Shown here: positions 20,082 through 28,700 of the stretch, piece by piece
Position numbering within the stretch: position 1 is the stretch's first letter
Layout: the number at the start of each line of letters is the position of its first letter
DNA from: Viridibacterium sp047600765
Lineage (GTDB): Bacteria; Pseudomonadota; Gammaproteobacteria; Burkholderiales; Rhodocyclaceae
Direction: 5' to 3'
Assembly: GCA_047600765.1 (NCBI GenBank)
Contig: JASGKF010000001.1
Location: forward strand, 1 to 64,000
DNA: 64,000 bases
The notes under the pieces: model-generated
What the model was told of the DNA's origin: nothing
The model's input: the letters and a program-made list of their open reading frames with translations, nothing else
The model's database searches: none
Program-made: the position numbers and the translations under genes

Positions 20082-21350
20082 ATGGTTCGCATCGTCAACA
20101 GACGTTTTGACAGCAGGAATAAAAGCGCGGTGAATCGCCAGCGATTCATGCGCCGCTTCAAGGGGCAGATCCGCAAGGCCGTCGCCGACGCCATTGACGG
20201 GCGTTCGATCAAGGATCTCGATAACGGCGAGAGCGTCACGATTCCTTCGAAGGATCTGTCCGAGCCGCATTTCCAGCACGGCGAAGGCGGAACCTGGGAG
20301 CAGGTCTACAGCGGCAACGACCAGTTCGCCTCGGGCGACGAAATCAATCGCCCGCTCGGTGGTGGTGGCAGCGGAGGCGGCGGTGGCAGCGCCAGCGAGG
20401 ATGGTCAGGGAGAAGACGACTTCGTCTTCCAGCTCTCGCGCGAGGAATTCCTCGACGTCTTCTTCGACGATCTGGCCCTGCCCAATCTCGTCAAGACACA
20501 GCTCGCCAAGATTCCCGACTACAAGTCTCAACGCGCAGGTTTTTCGAACGACGGTACGCCGACCAACCTGAACCTCGTGCGCTCGATGCGCAGCGCACTG
20601 GGCCGCCGGTTAGCGCTCGGTTCGCCCTACAACGCCCGTCTGCGCGAGCTGCATGCCGAAATCGACGAGCTCGAAAAGGCCACGCCGCGCGACGACGAGG
20701 CCATCCAGAAGCTCAAGGAAGAAGCTGGCGCCCTGCGTGCCAAGCTGGAACGCATCCCCTTCCTCGACACCTTCGACCTGCGCTACAACAACCGCATCAA
20801 AGTGCCGCAGCCATCGACACAGGCCGTGATGTTCTGCCTCATGGACGTTTCGGGATCAATGGACGAGCAGAAGAAGGCCACGGCCAAGCGCTTCTTCATG
20901 CTGCTCTACCTGTTCCTGACGCGCACCTACGAACACATCGAGGTGGTCTTCATCCGCCACCACACGGTGGCGCGCGAAGTGGACGAAGAAGACTTCTTCC
21001 ACTCGCGCGAATCGGGCGGTACGGTCGTGTCGAGCGCGCTGGACATGATGCGCGACGTCATCCGCGAGCGCTACGCCAGCGGCATGTGGAACATCTACGG
21101 CGCGCAGGCCTCAGACGGCGACAACTGGGAAAACGACTCGCCGCGCTGTCGCGAGATCCTCTCGCAGACCATCCTGCCCTTCGTGCAGTTCTTCGCCTAC
21201 ATCGAGATCACCCCGGGCGAGCCGCAAAACCTGTGGCGTGAGTACGAAAAAATCCTTGGTACGACACCGGTATTCGCGATGCAACGCATCGAGAACTACG
21301 CCGACATCTATCCCGTGTTCCGCGAACTCTTCAAGAAGACCCTCCTATGA
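20082..21350 (+). CDS. yeaH: DUF444 (YeaH/YhbH) VWA-like protein
   Basis: DUF444 protein, the constant partner of PrkA and SpoVR. 422 residues from the ATG that opens MVRIVNRRFDSRNKSAVNRQ, the usual N-terminus; an upstream TTG is less likely. A glycine/serine-rich flexible segment (about residues 90-105) is followed by acidic residues. The C-terminal half is von Willebrand A-like with a MIDAS-type DVSGSMDE motif and later T/D positions (SGGTVVSSALDMM). The molecular role is not known; it may be a substrate or adaptor of PrkA. The stop overlaps the spoVR start (ATGA). Confidence 0.92.
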   Translation: MVRIVNRRFDSRNKSAVNRQRFMRRFKGQIRKAVADAIDGRSIKDLDNGESVTIPSKDLSEPHFQHGEGGTWEQVYSGNDQFASGDEINRPLGGGGSGGGGGSASEDGQGEDDFVFQLSREEFLDVFFDDLALPNLVKTQLAKIPDYKSQRAGFSNDGTPTNLNLVRSMRSALGRRLALGSPYNARLRELHAEIDELEKATPRDDEAIQKLKEEAGALRAKLERIPFLDTFDLRYNNRIKVPQPSTQAVMFCLMDVSGSMDEQKKATAKRFFMLLYLFLTRTYEHIEVVFIRHHTVAREVDEEDFFHSRESGGTVVSSALDMMRDVIRERYASGMWNIYGAQASDGDNWENDSPRCREILSQTILPFVQFFAYIEITPGEPQNLWREYEKILGTTPVFAMQRIENYADIYPVFRELFKKTLL

Positions 21351-22885
21351 GCACAACGACGAAGAAACGCGCCAAAAAGCCCCTGCCCGCCCCGTCGGAA
21401 TGGAACTTCGAACTCATCGACCAGTACCACAAGGAAATCCAGCGCGTCGCCGAAGGCTATGGGCTGGACACCTACCCCAATCAGATAGAGCTCATCACGG
21501 CCGAGCAAATGATGGATGCTTACGCCTCCGTCGGCATGCCCGTGAACTACCACCACTGGAGCTTCGGCAAGCAATTCATCGCCACCGAGAAAGGCTATCG
21601 CCGCGGCCAGATGGGTCTGGCTTATGAGATCGTGATCAACTCCAACCCCTGCATCTCCTACCTCATGGAAGAAAACACCATGACGATGCAGGCACTGGTG
21701 ATCGCCCACGCCGCCTACGGCCACAACTCCTTCTTCAAGGGCAATTACCTCTTCCGCACCTGGACCAATGCGGACGCCATCATCGACTACCTGATCTTCG
21801 CGCGTAACTTCCTCTCCGAATGCGAAGAGCGCCATGGCGAAGAAGCCGTCGAGCTGCTGCTGGATTCCTGCCACGCACTGATGAGCGTGGGTGTCGACCG
21901 CTACAAGCGGCCGCCCAAGCTATCGCTGGAAAAGGAAAAGATGCGCCAGAAGGAGCGCGAGGACTACCTGCAATCACAGGTCAACGACCTGTGGCGCACC
22001 CTGCCGCAAACCGAGGCACGCCTCTCACAACAAGCCGAGCGCCGCTTCCCGGCTGAGCCGGAAGAGAACCTGCTGTACTTCCTCGAAAAGAGTGCGCCCC
22101 TGCTGGAGCCCTGGCAGCGCGAAGTCGTGCGCATCGTGCGCAAGGTCTCGCAATACTTCTTCCCGCAGCGGCAGACCCAGGTCATGAACGAAGGCTGGGC
22201 CACCTACTGGCACTACACCCTGCTCAACACGATGTACGACGAAGGCCTGCTGGCCGACAGTTTCATGATGGAGTTCCTGCACTCCCACACCAACGTGGTG
22301 ATGCAGCCTGCCTACAACGTGCCCTGGTATCGCGGCATCAATCCCTATGCGCTGGGCTTCGCCATGTGGACCGACATTCGCCGCATCTGCGAAGAACCGA
22401 CAGAAGAGGATCGTCGGTGGTTCCCGGATATTGCCGGGTCCAACTGGCGCGAGACTTTCGACTTCGCCATGCGCAACTTCAAGGACGAGAGTTTCATCGC
22501 GCAGTTCCTTTCACCCAAGCTGATCCGCGACCTGCGCCTGTTCGCCATCGAAGATGACGACCAGGCACCGCGCCTGAAGGTCTCGGCCATCCACGATGAT
22601 GCGGGCTACCGCGCCATCCGCCAGACCCTGTCGGAGCAATACAACATCGGTTCGCGCGAGCCCAACATCCAGGTGTGGAACGTCGATGTGCGTGGCGATC
22701 GCAGTCTGACGCTGCGTCACCAGTCCTTCAAGCGCCGCCCCATGGGCAAGACCACCGCGGAGATGCTCAAGCATGTGGCGCGGCTGTGGGGATTCACCGT
22801 CAAGCTTGAAACCGTGGATGAAGATGGCGCTACCGTGCTGACCCGCGAGTGCCGCCCTGAGAAGCCGGTCGCCGTTGCGGCCTGA
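21347..22885 (+). CDS. SpoVR family protein
   Basis: SpoVR/YcgB family, 512 residues. Conserved landmarks: WNFELIDQYHKEIQRVAEGYGLDTYPNQ near the start, MPVNYHHWSFGKQF, NSNPCISYLMEENTM, IAHAAYGHNSFFKGN, and MNEGWATYWHYTLLNTMYDEG with a cluster of His/Glu that could bind metal. Third gene of the prkA operon, translationally coupled to yeaH. The function outside Bacillus is unknown; it is co-regulated with PrkA in stress. Confidence 0.93.
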   Translation: MSTTTKKRAKKPLPAPSEWNFELIDQYHKEIQRVAEGYGLDTYPNQIELITAEQMMDAYASVGMPVNYHHWSFGKQFIATEKGYRRGQMGLAYEIVINSNPCISYLMEENTMTMQALVIAHAAYGHNSFFKGNYLFRTWTNADAIIDYLIFARNFLSECEERHGEEAVELLLDSCHALMSVGVDRYKRPPKLSLEKEKMRQKEREDYLQSQVNDLWRTLPQTEARLSQQAERRFPAEPEENLLYFLEKSAPLLEPWQREVVRIVRKVSQYFFPQRQTQVMNEGWATYWHYTLLNTMYDEGLLADSFMMEFLHSHTNVVMQPAYNVPWYRGINPYALGFAMWTDIRRICEEPTEEDRRWFPDIAGSNWRETFDFAMRNFKDESFIAQFLSPKLIRDLRLFAIEDDDQAPRLKVSAIHDDAGYRAIRQTLSEQYNIGSREPNIQVWNVDVRGDRSLTLRHQSFKRRPMGKTTAEMLKHVARLWGFTVKLETVDEDGATVLTRECRPEKPVAVAA

Positions 22886-22887
22886 AG

Positions 22888-24093
22888 CTAGCGTGACGTA
22901 AGCGGAGAGGCAGGCACGCCCTGCCTCTTCACGTCTGCAGCACCGAAGTGTGCCGGCGGCTTGCGCAACACCCAGGCGAACAGTAGCAGCAGGAAGGGTT
23001 CAGTCATGTCGCCCGTGCGCCCTGCCACCCAGGTCTGCAGATACTCCACACCAGAAAAACAGATCGCGATGATCACGCAGGCGGCTACAACCCTGCCTTG
23101 CATGCCATGGATCAGCCAGATCACCGCCAGACTGATGAAGCTGATGCGCAGCAGGCTGACCAGATTGGCCATCATGCTGCCTTCCAGCCGCGCAAAGAAC
23201 GGCAGCCAGTGCAGATCGCTCTGCCAACCCGGGAAGTGAAACGGCTTCAATGAATCGAGAAGATAGCTGAGCAGCAGCACACCCAGCAGCACGCCCCAAG
23301 GCGTTTCGCGTTTGCGCCACGTCACGAATGCCAACCAGCCCGCACACAAACCCAGCAAAGTCCCCGGATTCAGGGCATGCCCGACGATGAACAGCTTGGT
23401 TCCCAGAAAGATCGCAGCCATCGCACTGACCACCAGGACAGGCTTGTAACGCCCCACCCCGCTGCGCAAGGCAAACGCAGCCACCAGGAATTGCACGGCA
23501 ACGACACCGGCATGCACGAAATCGATGTTGAAGGGGTCACGCAAGGGCCGCAGCGCGCTGCGCACCTGGCCCACATCAAGGCTCGGCACAAAGGGTGCCA
23601 ACTCCGCACCAAGCCAGCACAGCGCGACAATCATGCTCAGCGGTTCGAACGGAATTTCCTGCCTGTCACGCGCCATGTCCAGGCGGCGGTAAGCCAGGCC
23701 CGCCACGACACCGATGCCACACCCGACGCCGTTCCACAGCACGTCTGCCAGACTCGCCGAGCGCTCGGGCACCCAGAACTGCGCAATCTGCACCAGCAAG
23801 GCGAACATCAGCCAGGCAAAGAACTGCGCCAGGCGCGTTGCCGGGCGCCCCGCCATGAATGCGATGAGCAGACCACAGGGCAGGAACAACAGGACGTTGC
23901 CCATGACGTCGGGGAAGTTGGTCCACAGATCCCCCGCGTGTTCCCACAGCGCCCGCCTGGCCTGTGCGACATCCACATCGGCCATGAAATGAAAGGGGAA
24001 GAGCGAACCGTAAGCGATCAGCAGGGCCACGCCCACAGTCAGGACGCGCCACAACGTGCGCCGGCTACGGCGGTGGAACTGGCAAATGTTCAC
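22888..24093 (-). CDS. VanZ-family membrane protein
   Basis: Polytopic protein of about 401 residues with about ten hydrophobic segments. The N-terminal half fits VanZ-like proteins: YGSLFPFHF, NFPDVMGNVLLFLPCGLL, then QIAQFWVPERSASLADVLWNGVGCGIG. The C-terminal half repeats the theme (SLKPFHFP, FSGVEYLQTWVAGRTGDMTEPFLLLLFAW), so it looks like a duplicated VanZ unit. VanZ confers low-level teicoplanin resistance in enterococci; the role here is unknown. GTG start, 30 bp downstream of tRNA-Leu on the same strand; convergent with spoVR with only 2 bp between stops. Confidence 0.82.
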   Translation of the reverse strand: MNICQFHRRSRRTLWRVLTVGVALLIAYGSLFPFHFMADVDVAQARRALWEHAGDLWTNFPDVMGNVLLFLPCGLLIAFMAGRPATRLAQFFAWLMFALLVQIAQFWVPERSASLADVLWNGVGCGIGVVAGLAYRRLDMARDRQEIPFEPLSMIVALCWLGAELAPFVPSLDVGQVRSALRPLRDPFNIDFVHAGVVAVQFLVAAFALRSGVGRYKPVLVVSAMAAIFLGTKLFIVGHALNPGTLLGLCAGWLAFVTWRKRETPWGVLLGVLLLSYLLDSLKPFHFPGWQSDLHWLPFFARLEGSMMANLVSLLRISFISLAVIWLIHGMQGRVVAACVIIAICFSGVEYLQTWVAGRTGDMTEPFLLLLFAWVLRKPPAHFGAADVKRQGVPASPLTSR

Positions 24094-24123
24094 TCATGCC
24101 GCTTGTGCGCTATGCGCCTCGCT

Positions 24124-24208
24124 TGGTGCCCAGGAAGGGACTCGAACCCCCACGCCTCGCGGCGCCAGAACCTAAATCTGGTGCGTCTACCAATTTCGCC
24201 ACCTGGGC
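24124..24208 (-). tRNA. tRNA-Leu (TAG)
   Basis: Minus-strand cloverleaf with a long variable arm: acceptor GCCCAGG/CCTGGGC, D arm GGCGAAATTGGTAGACGC, anticodon loop TTTAGGT (TAG), variable arm GCCGCGAGGC, T arm GGGTTCGAGTCCC region, and encoded CCA. 85 nt. Confidence 0.96.
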
Positions 24209-24247
24209 AAGGTGGAAAGCTGCCGGTCCAGCCGGCGAGCGGGCCGA

Positions 24248-24269
24248 AGTATACCAGCTTGGCTATACT
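24248..24269. promoter_or_regulatory. divergent -10-like elements between tRNA-Leu and hpnC
   Basis: AGTATA and TATACT face each other across 10 bp, giving a -10-like TATACT on each strand: toward tRNA-Leu (minus) and toward hpnC (plus, 29 bp before its ATG). No good -35 hexamers are visible, so this is tentative. Confidence 0.4.
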
Positions 24270-24297
24270 CCCCTGCCCGCGAGTGCCGGCCGGACCA

Positions 24298-25123
24298 ATG
24301 CCCGTCGATCATTACGAAAACTTTCCCGTTGCTTCCCTGCTGCTGCCCCGCCATCTGCGCGAGCCGGTAGAAGCCATCTATGCCTTCGCCCGCAGCGCCG
24401 ACGACATCGCGGACGAGGGCGATGCAGAGCCCCTGCAGCGGCTGGCCGCGCTCAACGACTATCGGCGCGAACTGAACACCATCGACACCGGCGGCATGCC
24501 GCCCGCGGCGATGTTCGCCCGGCTGGCGCGCAATGTCCGCGAACACCAGCTGCCGACGATCCTGCTGCGCGACCTGCTCGATGCCTTCTCGCAGGACGTC
24601 GTGAAGACCCGTTACGCCGATTTTGCCGAGCTGCGCGACTACAGCCGGCGCTCGGCCGATCCGGTCGGGCGACTGCTGTTGCATCTCTACCGCGCAGCAA
24701 CGCCGGCCAATCTTTCGCGCTCGGACGACATCTGCTCCAGCCTGCAGTTCATCAACTTCTGGCAAGACGTAGCGGTCGACTGGGCAAAGAACCGCGTTCT
24801 ACCTGCCGCAGGAAGATCTGCAACGCTTCGGTGTCAGCGAAGCGCAGATTGCCGAAGGCCGCGTCGATGACAACTGGCGAGCCCTGATGCGCTTCGAGGT
24901 CAACCGGGCCCGTGACATGATGCTGCGCGGTGCGCCACTCGGCTTCGCCCTGCCCGGCCGCATCGGCTGGGAGCTGCGCCTGATCGTGCAGGGCGGCCTG
25001 CGTACGCTGGAGCAAATCGAGGCCGTCGACTACGATGTTTTCCGCCGTCGCCCCACGCTGGGCAAGACCGACTGGCTGCGCCTCGTCTGGCGCGCCATCA
25101 CCATGACAAGAACAAACGCATGA
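24298..25123 (+). CDS. hpnC: hydroxysqualene synthase HpnC, frameshifted
   Basis: Converts presqualene diphosphate to hydroxysqualene in the HpnCDE route to squalene. Trans-isoprenyl synthase motifs: YAFARSADDIADEGD, the second aspartate-containing motif INFWQDVAVDW, and RVYLPQEDL after frame repair. The frame breaks at the TT at 24,797-24,798; removing one T gives the expected KNRVYLPQEDLQRFG and restores 274 residues. The ATG follows the divergent promoter region. The stop overlaps the hpnD start (ATGA), so the operon is coupled. The frameshift is likely a sequence error because hpnD and hpnE are intact. Confidence 0.86.
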
Positions 25124-25953
25124 ACCCCTTCGAGTACTGCGAGCAGAAAGCCGCCGCCAGCGGCTCCAGCTTCTATTACAGCTTCCGCTTCCTCGCGCCG
25201 GAAAAGCGCCGCGCCATCATGGCGCTCTACGCTTTCTGCCGCGAGGTGGATGACGTCGTTGACGACATTCCCGACCCGCAGATCGCCCAGACCAAGCTGG
25301 ACTGGTGGCGCAAGGAAACCTGCGAGATCCACGGCGGCTCGCCGACCCACCCGGTCACGCTGGCCCTTGCCGAAGTGGTCAAGACCATCAACCTGCCACG
25401 CGAACAGCTGCTGGAAATCATCGAAGGCATGCAGATGGATCTGCAGCAATCGCGCTACCTCGACTTCAAGGCGCTGCAGCTCTATTGCTACCGCGTTGCC
25501 AGCGTTGTTGGGCTGCTCGCAGCAGAGATCTTCGGCTATACCGACCGCCAGACACTGAAGTACGCGCACGACCTGGGCATCGCCTTCCAGCTCACCAACA
25601 TCATCCGCGATGTGGGCGAAGACGCCCGTCGTGGCCGTATCTACCTGCCCATCGACGAGCTGCAACAGTTCAACGTCACCGCGCGCGAAATCACCGACGG
25701 CCAGTACAGCGACAAATTCCGCGCCCTCATGGAATTCCAGATCGAGCGCGCCGAGCGCTACTACGCACAGGCCATGGCACATCTGCCCGCAGTCGACCGC
25801 AAGCCGCAGCGCGCCGGCCTGATCATGGCCGCCATCTACCGAGCCACGCTCGACGAGATCAAGCGTGACGGCTGCAAGGTGCTGACCCAGCGCACCTCGC
25901 TGACGCCACTGCGCAAGCTCTGGATCGCCGTCACCACCTGGATCAAGGGCTGA
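25120..25953 (+). CDS. hpnD: presqualene diphosphate synthase HpnD
   Basis: Condenses two farnesyl diphosphates to presqualene diphosphate, the first step toward squalene and hopanoids. 277 residues. First Asp-rich motif DDVVDD at residues 44-49 in FCREVDDVVDDIPD, substrate motif YCYRVASVVGLL, second Asp-rich motif NIIRDVGEDARRGRIYLP. Complete. It overlaps hpnC and lies one base before hpnE. Hopanoid cyclase (shc) is not in this window. Confidence 0.94.
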   Translation: MNPFEYCEQKAAASGSSFYYSFRFLAPEKRRAIMALYAFCREVDDVVDDIPDPQIAQTKLDWWRKETCEIHGGSPTHPVTLALAEVVKTINLPREQLLEIIEGMQMDLQQSRYLDFKALQLYCYRVASVVGLLAAEIFGYTDRQTLKYAHDLGIAFQLTNIIRDVGEDARRGRIYLPIDELQQFNVTAREITDGQYSDKFRALMEFQIERAERYYAQAMAHLPAVDRKPQRAGLIMAAIYRATLDEIKRDGCKVLTQRTSLTPLRKLWIAVTTWIKG

Positions 25954-25954
25954 C

Positions 25955-27274
25955 ATGAAGCGTGTCGCGGTCATTGGCGGGGGATATGCCGGCCTCAGCG
26001 CGGCGGTGGAGCTGGCGCGGCTGGGCATCCCCGTCACCCTGTTCGAAGCCTCGCGCGTGCTCGGTGGCCGCGCCCGCGTTGTCGAAAAGGAAGGACGCCG
26101 CATCGACAACGGCCAGCACCTTCTTATTGGCGCTTACACCGAGACCCTCAAGCTGTTGAGATTGCTGCGCGTACCGCCACGCCAGCTGCTCAGCCGCCCC
26201 TTCACCTGGCACGTGCCCGGCAAGCTCGACATCCGCGCGCCGAACCTGCCAGCGCCACTGCACCTCGCTGTCGCCCTGTGGCGCTCGAAGCAACTGACAT
26301 GGTCGGACCGCTTCGCTGCTGTGCGCCTGATGCGCCATCTCAAGCGCATCCGCTACACGCTGCAGCAGGACTGCAGCGTCAATCAGCTACTCAGCGACAC
26401 CGCCCAGACCGATCTGCTGCGCCAGCATCTCTGGGAACCGCTGTGCGTGGCTGCGCTGAACACGCCGTCGGATCAGGCATCCGCCCAGGTCTTCATCAAC
26501 GTGCTGCGCGATTCGCTGACGCAGAGCGCCATGGCCAGCGAACTGCTGATCCCGCGCGTCAACCTGTCCGAGCTGCTGCCAGTGCCGGCAGCGCAATACC
26601 TGGCGCGCAATAGCGGCACGGTCAACATCGCCACGCCGGTAAAGAGCATCGAGCAGGATGAAGATACCTTCCGCCTGGTAGGCAATCCTTTCGAGGGAGA
26701 GCGCTTCGCCCAGGTCATCCTTGCCGTGGCGCCGTATCACGTCAGCGACCTGCTGGCATCGTTGCCCGAGCTGACCTTGCTGCGCGAGCAGATCGACGCC
26801 ATCCCGCATCAACCCATCACGACCGTCTACCTGCAGTACGACGCGGCTGTTCGTCTGCCTGAACCCATGATCGGTCTCGCTTCGGGCAGCATCCAGTGGC
26901 TGTTCGACCGCGGCCAGCTGGGCGAAGACAAGGGCTTGATTGCGGCCGTGATCTCGGCCCGCGGCCCGCATTCGGACCTGAGCCGTGACGAGCTGTCCTT
27001 GCGTGCCCATGAAGCGGTGGAGACCGTGCTGCCGCGCCTGGCGGCGCCCAGCTGGTCGACCGTAATCACTGAAAAGCGTGCCACTTTCTCCTGCACGCCA
27101 TCGATGTGGCGGCCGATTCCCGTGACGCCGCTAAAGAACCTGGTGCTGGCGGGCGACTACCTGCAATCGCCCTACCCGGCCACCATCGAAGCGGCCGTGC
27201 GCTCGGGGCTCGCCGCGGCGCGACAGGTCGCGCGTTTACGTCAGGCTGAAGCGGACGAAGCCGGCAGCAACTGA
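25955..27274 (+). CDS. hpnE: hydroxysqualene dehydroxylase HpnE
   Basis: FAD-dependent amine-oxidase-like enzyme that reduces hydroxysqualene to squalene. 439 residues. N-terminal dinucleotide-binding motif VAVIGGGYAGLSAAVELA, LGGRARVVEKEGRRIDNGQHLLIGAY as in phytoene-desaturase relatives, LWEPLCVAALNTP, and a C-terminal FAD motif (LVLAGDYLQSPYPATIEAAVRSGLAAA). Last gene of hpnCDE. Confidence 0.94.
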   Translation: MKRVAVIGGGYAGLSAAVELARLGIPVTLFEASRVLGGRARVVEKEGRRIDNGQHLLIGAYTETLKLLRLLRVPPRQLLSRPFTWHVPGKLDIRAPNLPAPLHLAVALWRSKQLTWSDRFAAVRLMRHLKRIRYTLQQDCSVNQLLSDTAQTDLLRQHLWEPLCVAALNTPSDQASAQVFINVLRDSLTQSAMASELLIPRVNLSELLPVPAAQYLARNSGTVNIATPVKSIEQDEDTFRLVGNPFEGERFAQVILAVAPYHVSDLLASLPELTLLREQIDAIPHQPITTVYLQYDAAVRLPEPMIGLASGSIQWLFDRGQLGEDKGLIAAVISARGPHSDLSRDELSLRAHEAVETVLPRLAAPSWSTVITEKRATFSCTPSMWRPIPVTPLKNLVLAGDYLQSPYPATIEAAVRSGLAAARQVARLRQAEADEAGSN

Positions 27275-27607
27275 GCACGAAGAAAAAACCCGGGAAAAAG
27301 GTGTAACAGGCGCTGCACGCGCCAATCAATACACCGCGTTGAAAACCACGCTGCGCGGGCAAGGAATGAGGTGAGCGCCCCATAACCTTCCTTGCCCGGC
27401 AGTGCGGCAACCGGCGACTAGCGATCGACTGGTTGTACTGCTCGGTGTGGATGCATGCCGCTGTGCGACGGGCACTGCAGGCATCCGGCAATCTGCAAAG
27501 CTTCCATCAGGCATGTGACACGCTGACTTCAGCAGGGCCAGGATCGGGCGATCCTGGTCAGGCCTTGCGGCCATGGAAACGAATGTCGCGAAAACTTCCG
27601 ACGACGT
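27275..27607. other. non-coding stretch between hpnE and the small lexA-linked ORF
   Basis: About 333 bp between convergent units. Open frames here lack a ribosome site and a recognisable product. The only clear structure is the palindrome at 27,538-27,557, listed separately. Confidence 0.55.
27538..27557 (-). terminator. palindromic hairpin downstream of the lexA unit
   Basis: CCAGGATC and GATCCTGG enclose GGGC. It lies 50 bp past the stop of the small ORF that follows lexA. There is no T run, so termination is possible but not proven. Confidence 0.45.
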
Positions 27608-27778
27608 TCAGCGCGGAACGGTCAGGCGCGACTCTTCGTACATCGCCAGCAAACCGTAGCTGCGACCGCGTCGCTGCAGCACATCCAGCATGGCCTGCGC
27701 CCAAGGATAGGTGCTGATGATGCGGCCCACGGGCAGGGACTGACGGCTGACTTCCGGAACGATGTTGTGGGACTTCAT
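27608..27778 (-). CDS. small hypothetical protein downstream of lexA
   Basis: A 56-residue frame starting with ATG at 27,778, eight bases after AGGAG, a good Shine-Dalgarno. It lies 63 bp downstream of the lexA stop on the same strand, so it may be in the SOS-controlled transcript. Sequence features: an ISTYPWAQAMLDVLQRRG stretch and a short basic end. No family recognised. A longer in-frame start at 27,823 exists without a clear ribosome site. Some relatives have sulA or imuA after lexA; this protein is too short to be either. Confidence 0.5.
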   Translation of the reverse strand: MKSHNIVPEVSRQSLPVGRIISTYPWAQAMLDVLQRRGRSYGLLAMYEESRLTVPR

Positions 27779-27841
27779 GGTGTTGCTCCTGCAAACGGCA
27801 AACTGGGAAGAAGAGGCAGACATGAGGCGGGCTCCGTCGGC

Positions 27842-28444
27842 TCAGAAAGTGAAATCGTCGCGGATCAGCCCTACGACCAGCCCCTCGATGGTGAGGCTCT
27901 GACGTTCGGGATCGATCACGATGGGTTGCATGCTGCGGTTTTCGGGCAGCAGCTCGATGCGGCCCTTGGCACGGCGCAGGCGCTTGACGGTGACCTCGTC
28001 ATCGACGCGCGCCACGATGATCTGGCCGTCACGCACGTCCGCCGTGCGATGCACAGCCAGCAGATCCCCCTCGAAAATGCCGGCCTCGATCATCGACAGG
28101 CCGCGCACACGCAGCAGGAAGTCGGCACGGGGCGCGAACATGGCCGGGTCCACCCGCACATGGCGATCTACGGTGCCTTCTGACAGAATGGGCGAACCGG
28201 CCGCAACGCGCCCCACCACGGGCAAACCCAGCGCTTCGGCCAGGCGGATCCCCCGCGAGGAACCCGACTCCAGCGACAGCGCGCCTTTTTTGGCGAGCGC
28301 CTTGAGGTGCGCTTCGGCCGCATTGGGCGAAGCAAACCCGAAGGCAGCGCAGATCTCGAGCCGGGTGGGTGGTGCGCCGTTTGCTTCCTGAACTTCACGG
28401 ATGAAGTCGAGGATTTGCTGCTGGCGGTCGGTCAGTTTTTCCAT
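27842..28444 (-). CDS. lexA: SOS repressor LexA
   Basis: Represses the DNA-damage response and is inactivated by RecA-stimulated self-cleavage. 200 residues. N-terminal winged helix (LTDRQQQILDFIREVQ, SPNAAEAHLKALAKKGAL); cleavage site Ala82-Gly83 (VAAGSP); catalytic Ser117 (RGLSMIEAGI) and Lys154 (VTVKRL). Complete. An SOS box upstream indicates self-regulation. Confidence 0.97.
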   Translation of the reverse strand: MEKLTDRQQQILDFIREVQEANGAPPTRLEICAAFGFASPNAAEAHLKALAKKGALSLESGSSRGIRLAEALGLPVVGRVAAGSPILSEGTVDRHVRVDPAMFAPRADFLLRVRGLSMIEAGIFEGDLLAVHRTADVRDGQIIVARVDDEVTVKRLRRAKGRIELLPENRSMQPIVIDPERQSLTIEGLVVGLIRDDFTF

Positions 28445-28532
28445 GGCGCTGTAACAGGCACGTGGTCTAAAAGTGATTCAGGTCGGAAACCGGTCAGGTG
28501 GGCTGTCCGCTTCCGGTAGCGCCTGAGGCAAT

Positions 28533-28552
28533 GACTGTAGTTTTATACAGTA
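28533..28552 (-). promoter_or_regulatory. SOS box upstream of lexA
   Basis: CTGT at 28,535-28,538, eight bases, ACAG at 28,547-28,550: the LexA-box core CTGT-N8-ACAG with an AT-rich spacer. It lies about 90 bp upstream of the lexA start and overlaps a -10-like TATAAA on the minus strand, as expected for an autoregulated promoter. Confidence 0.85.
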
Positions 28553-28700
28553 TTCGTAGAATTGCAAGGGCAGCGTGAAAAATCCTGCAAAGAGGGTGTC
28601 GCCCTGCCCTTTAGATGCAATGACAAATCAAGCGATTCGGCGATAATTCGTCACAAATAACAAATTTGCGGCTACGCGCTGCAATGCTGAGGGAGCATTG

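Noticed and set aside
18089..22885. Evidence for sporulation
   Set aside because: SpoVR and PrkA names come from Bacillus; the trio prkA-yeaH-spoVR is a common stress operon in proteobacteria.
24797..24798. Programmed frameshift in hpnC
   Set aside because: No slippery heptamer or downstream pseudoknot is evident, and identical single-base additions occur in unrelated genes, so error is simpler.
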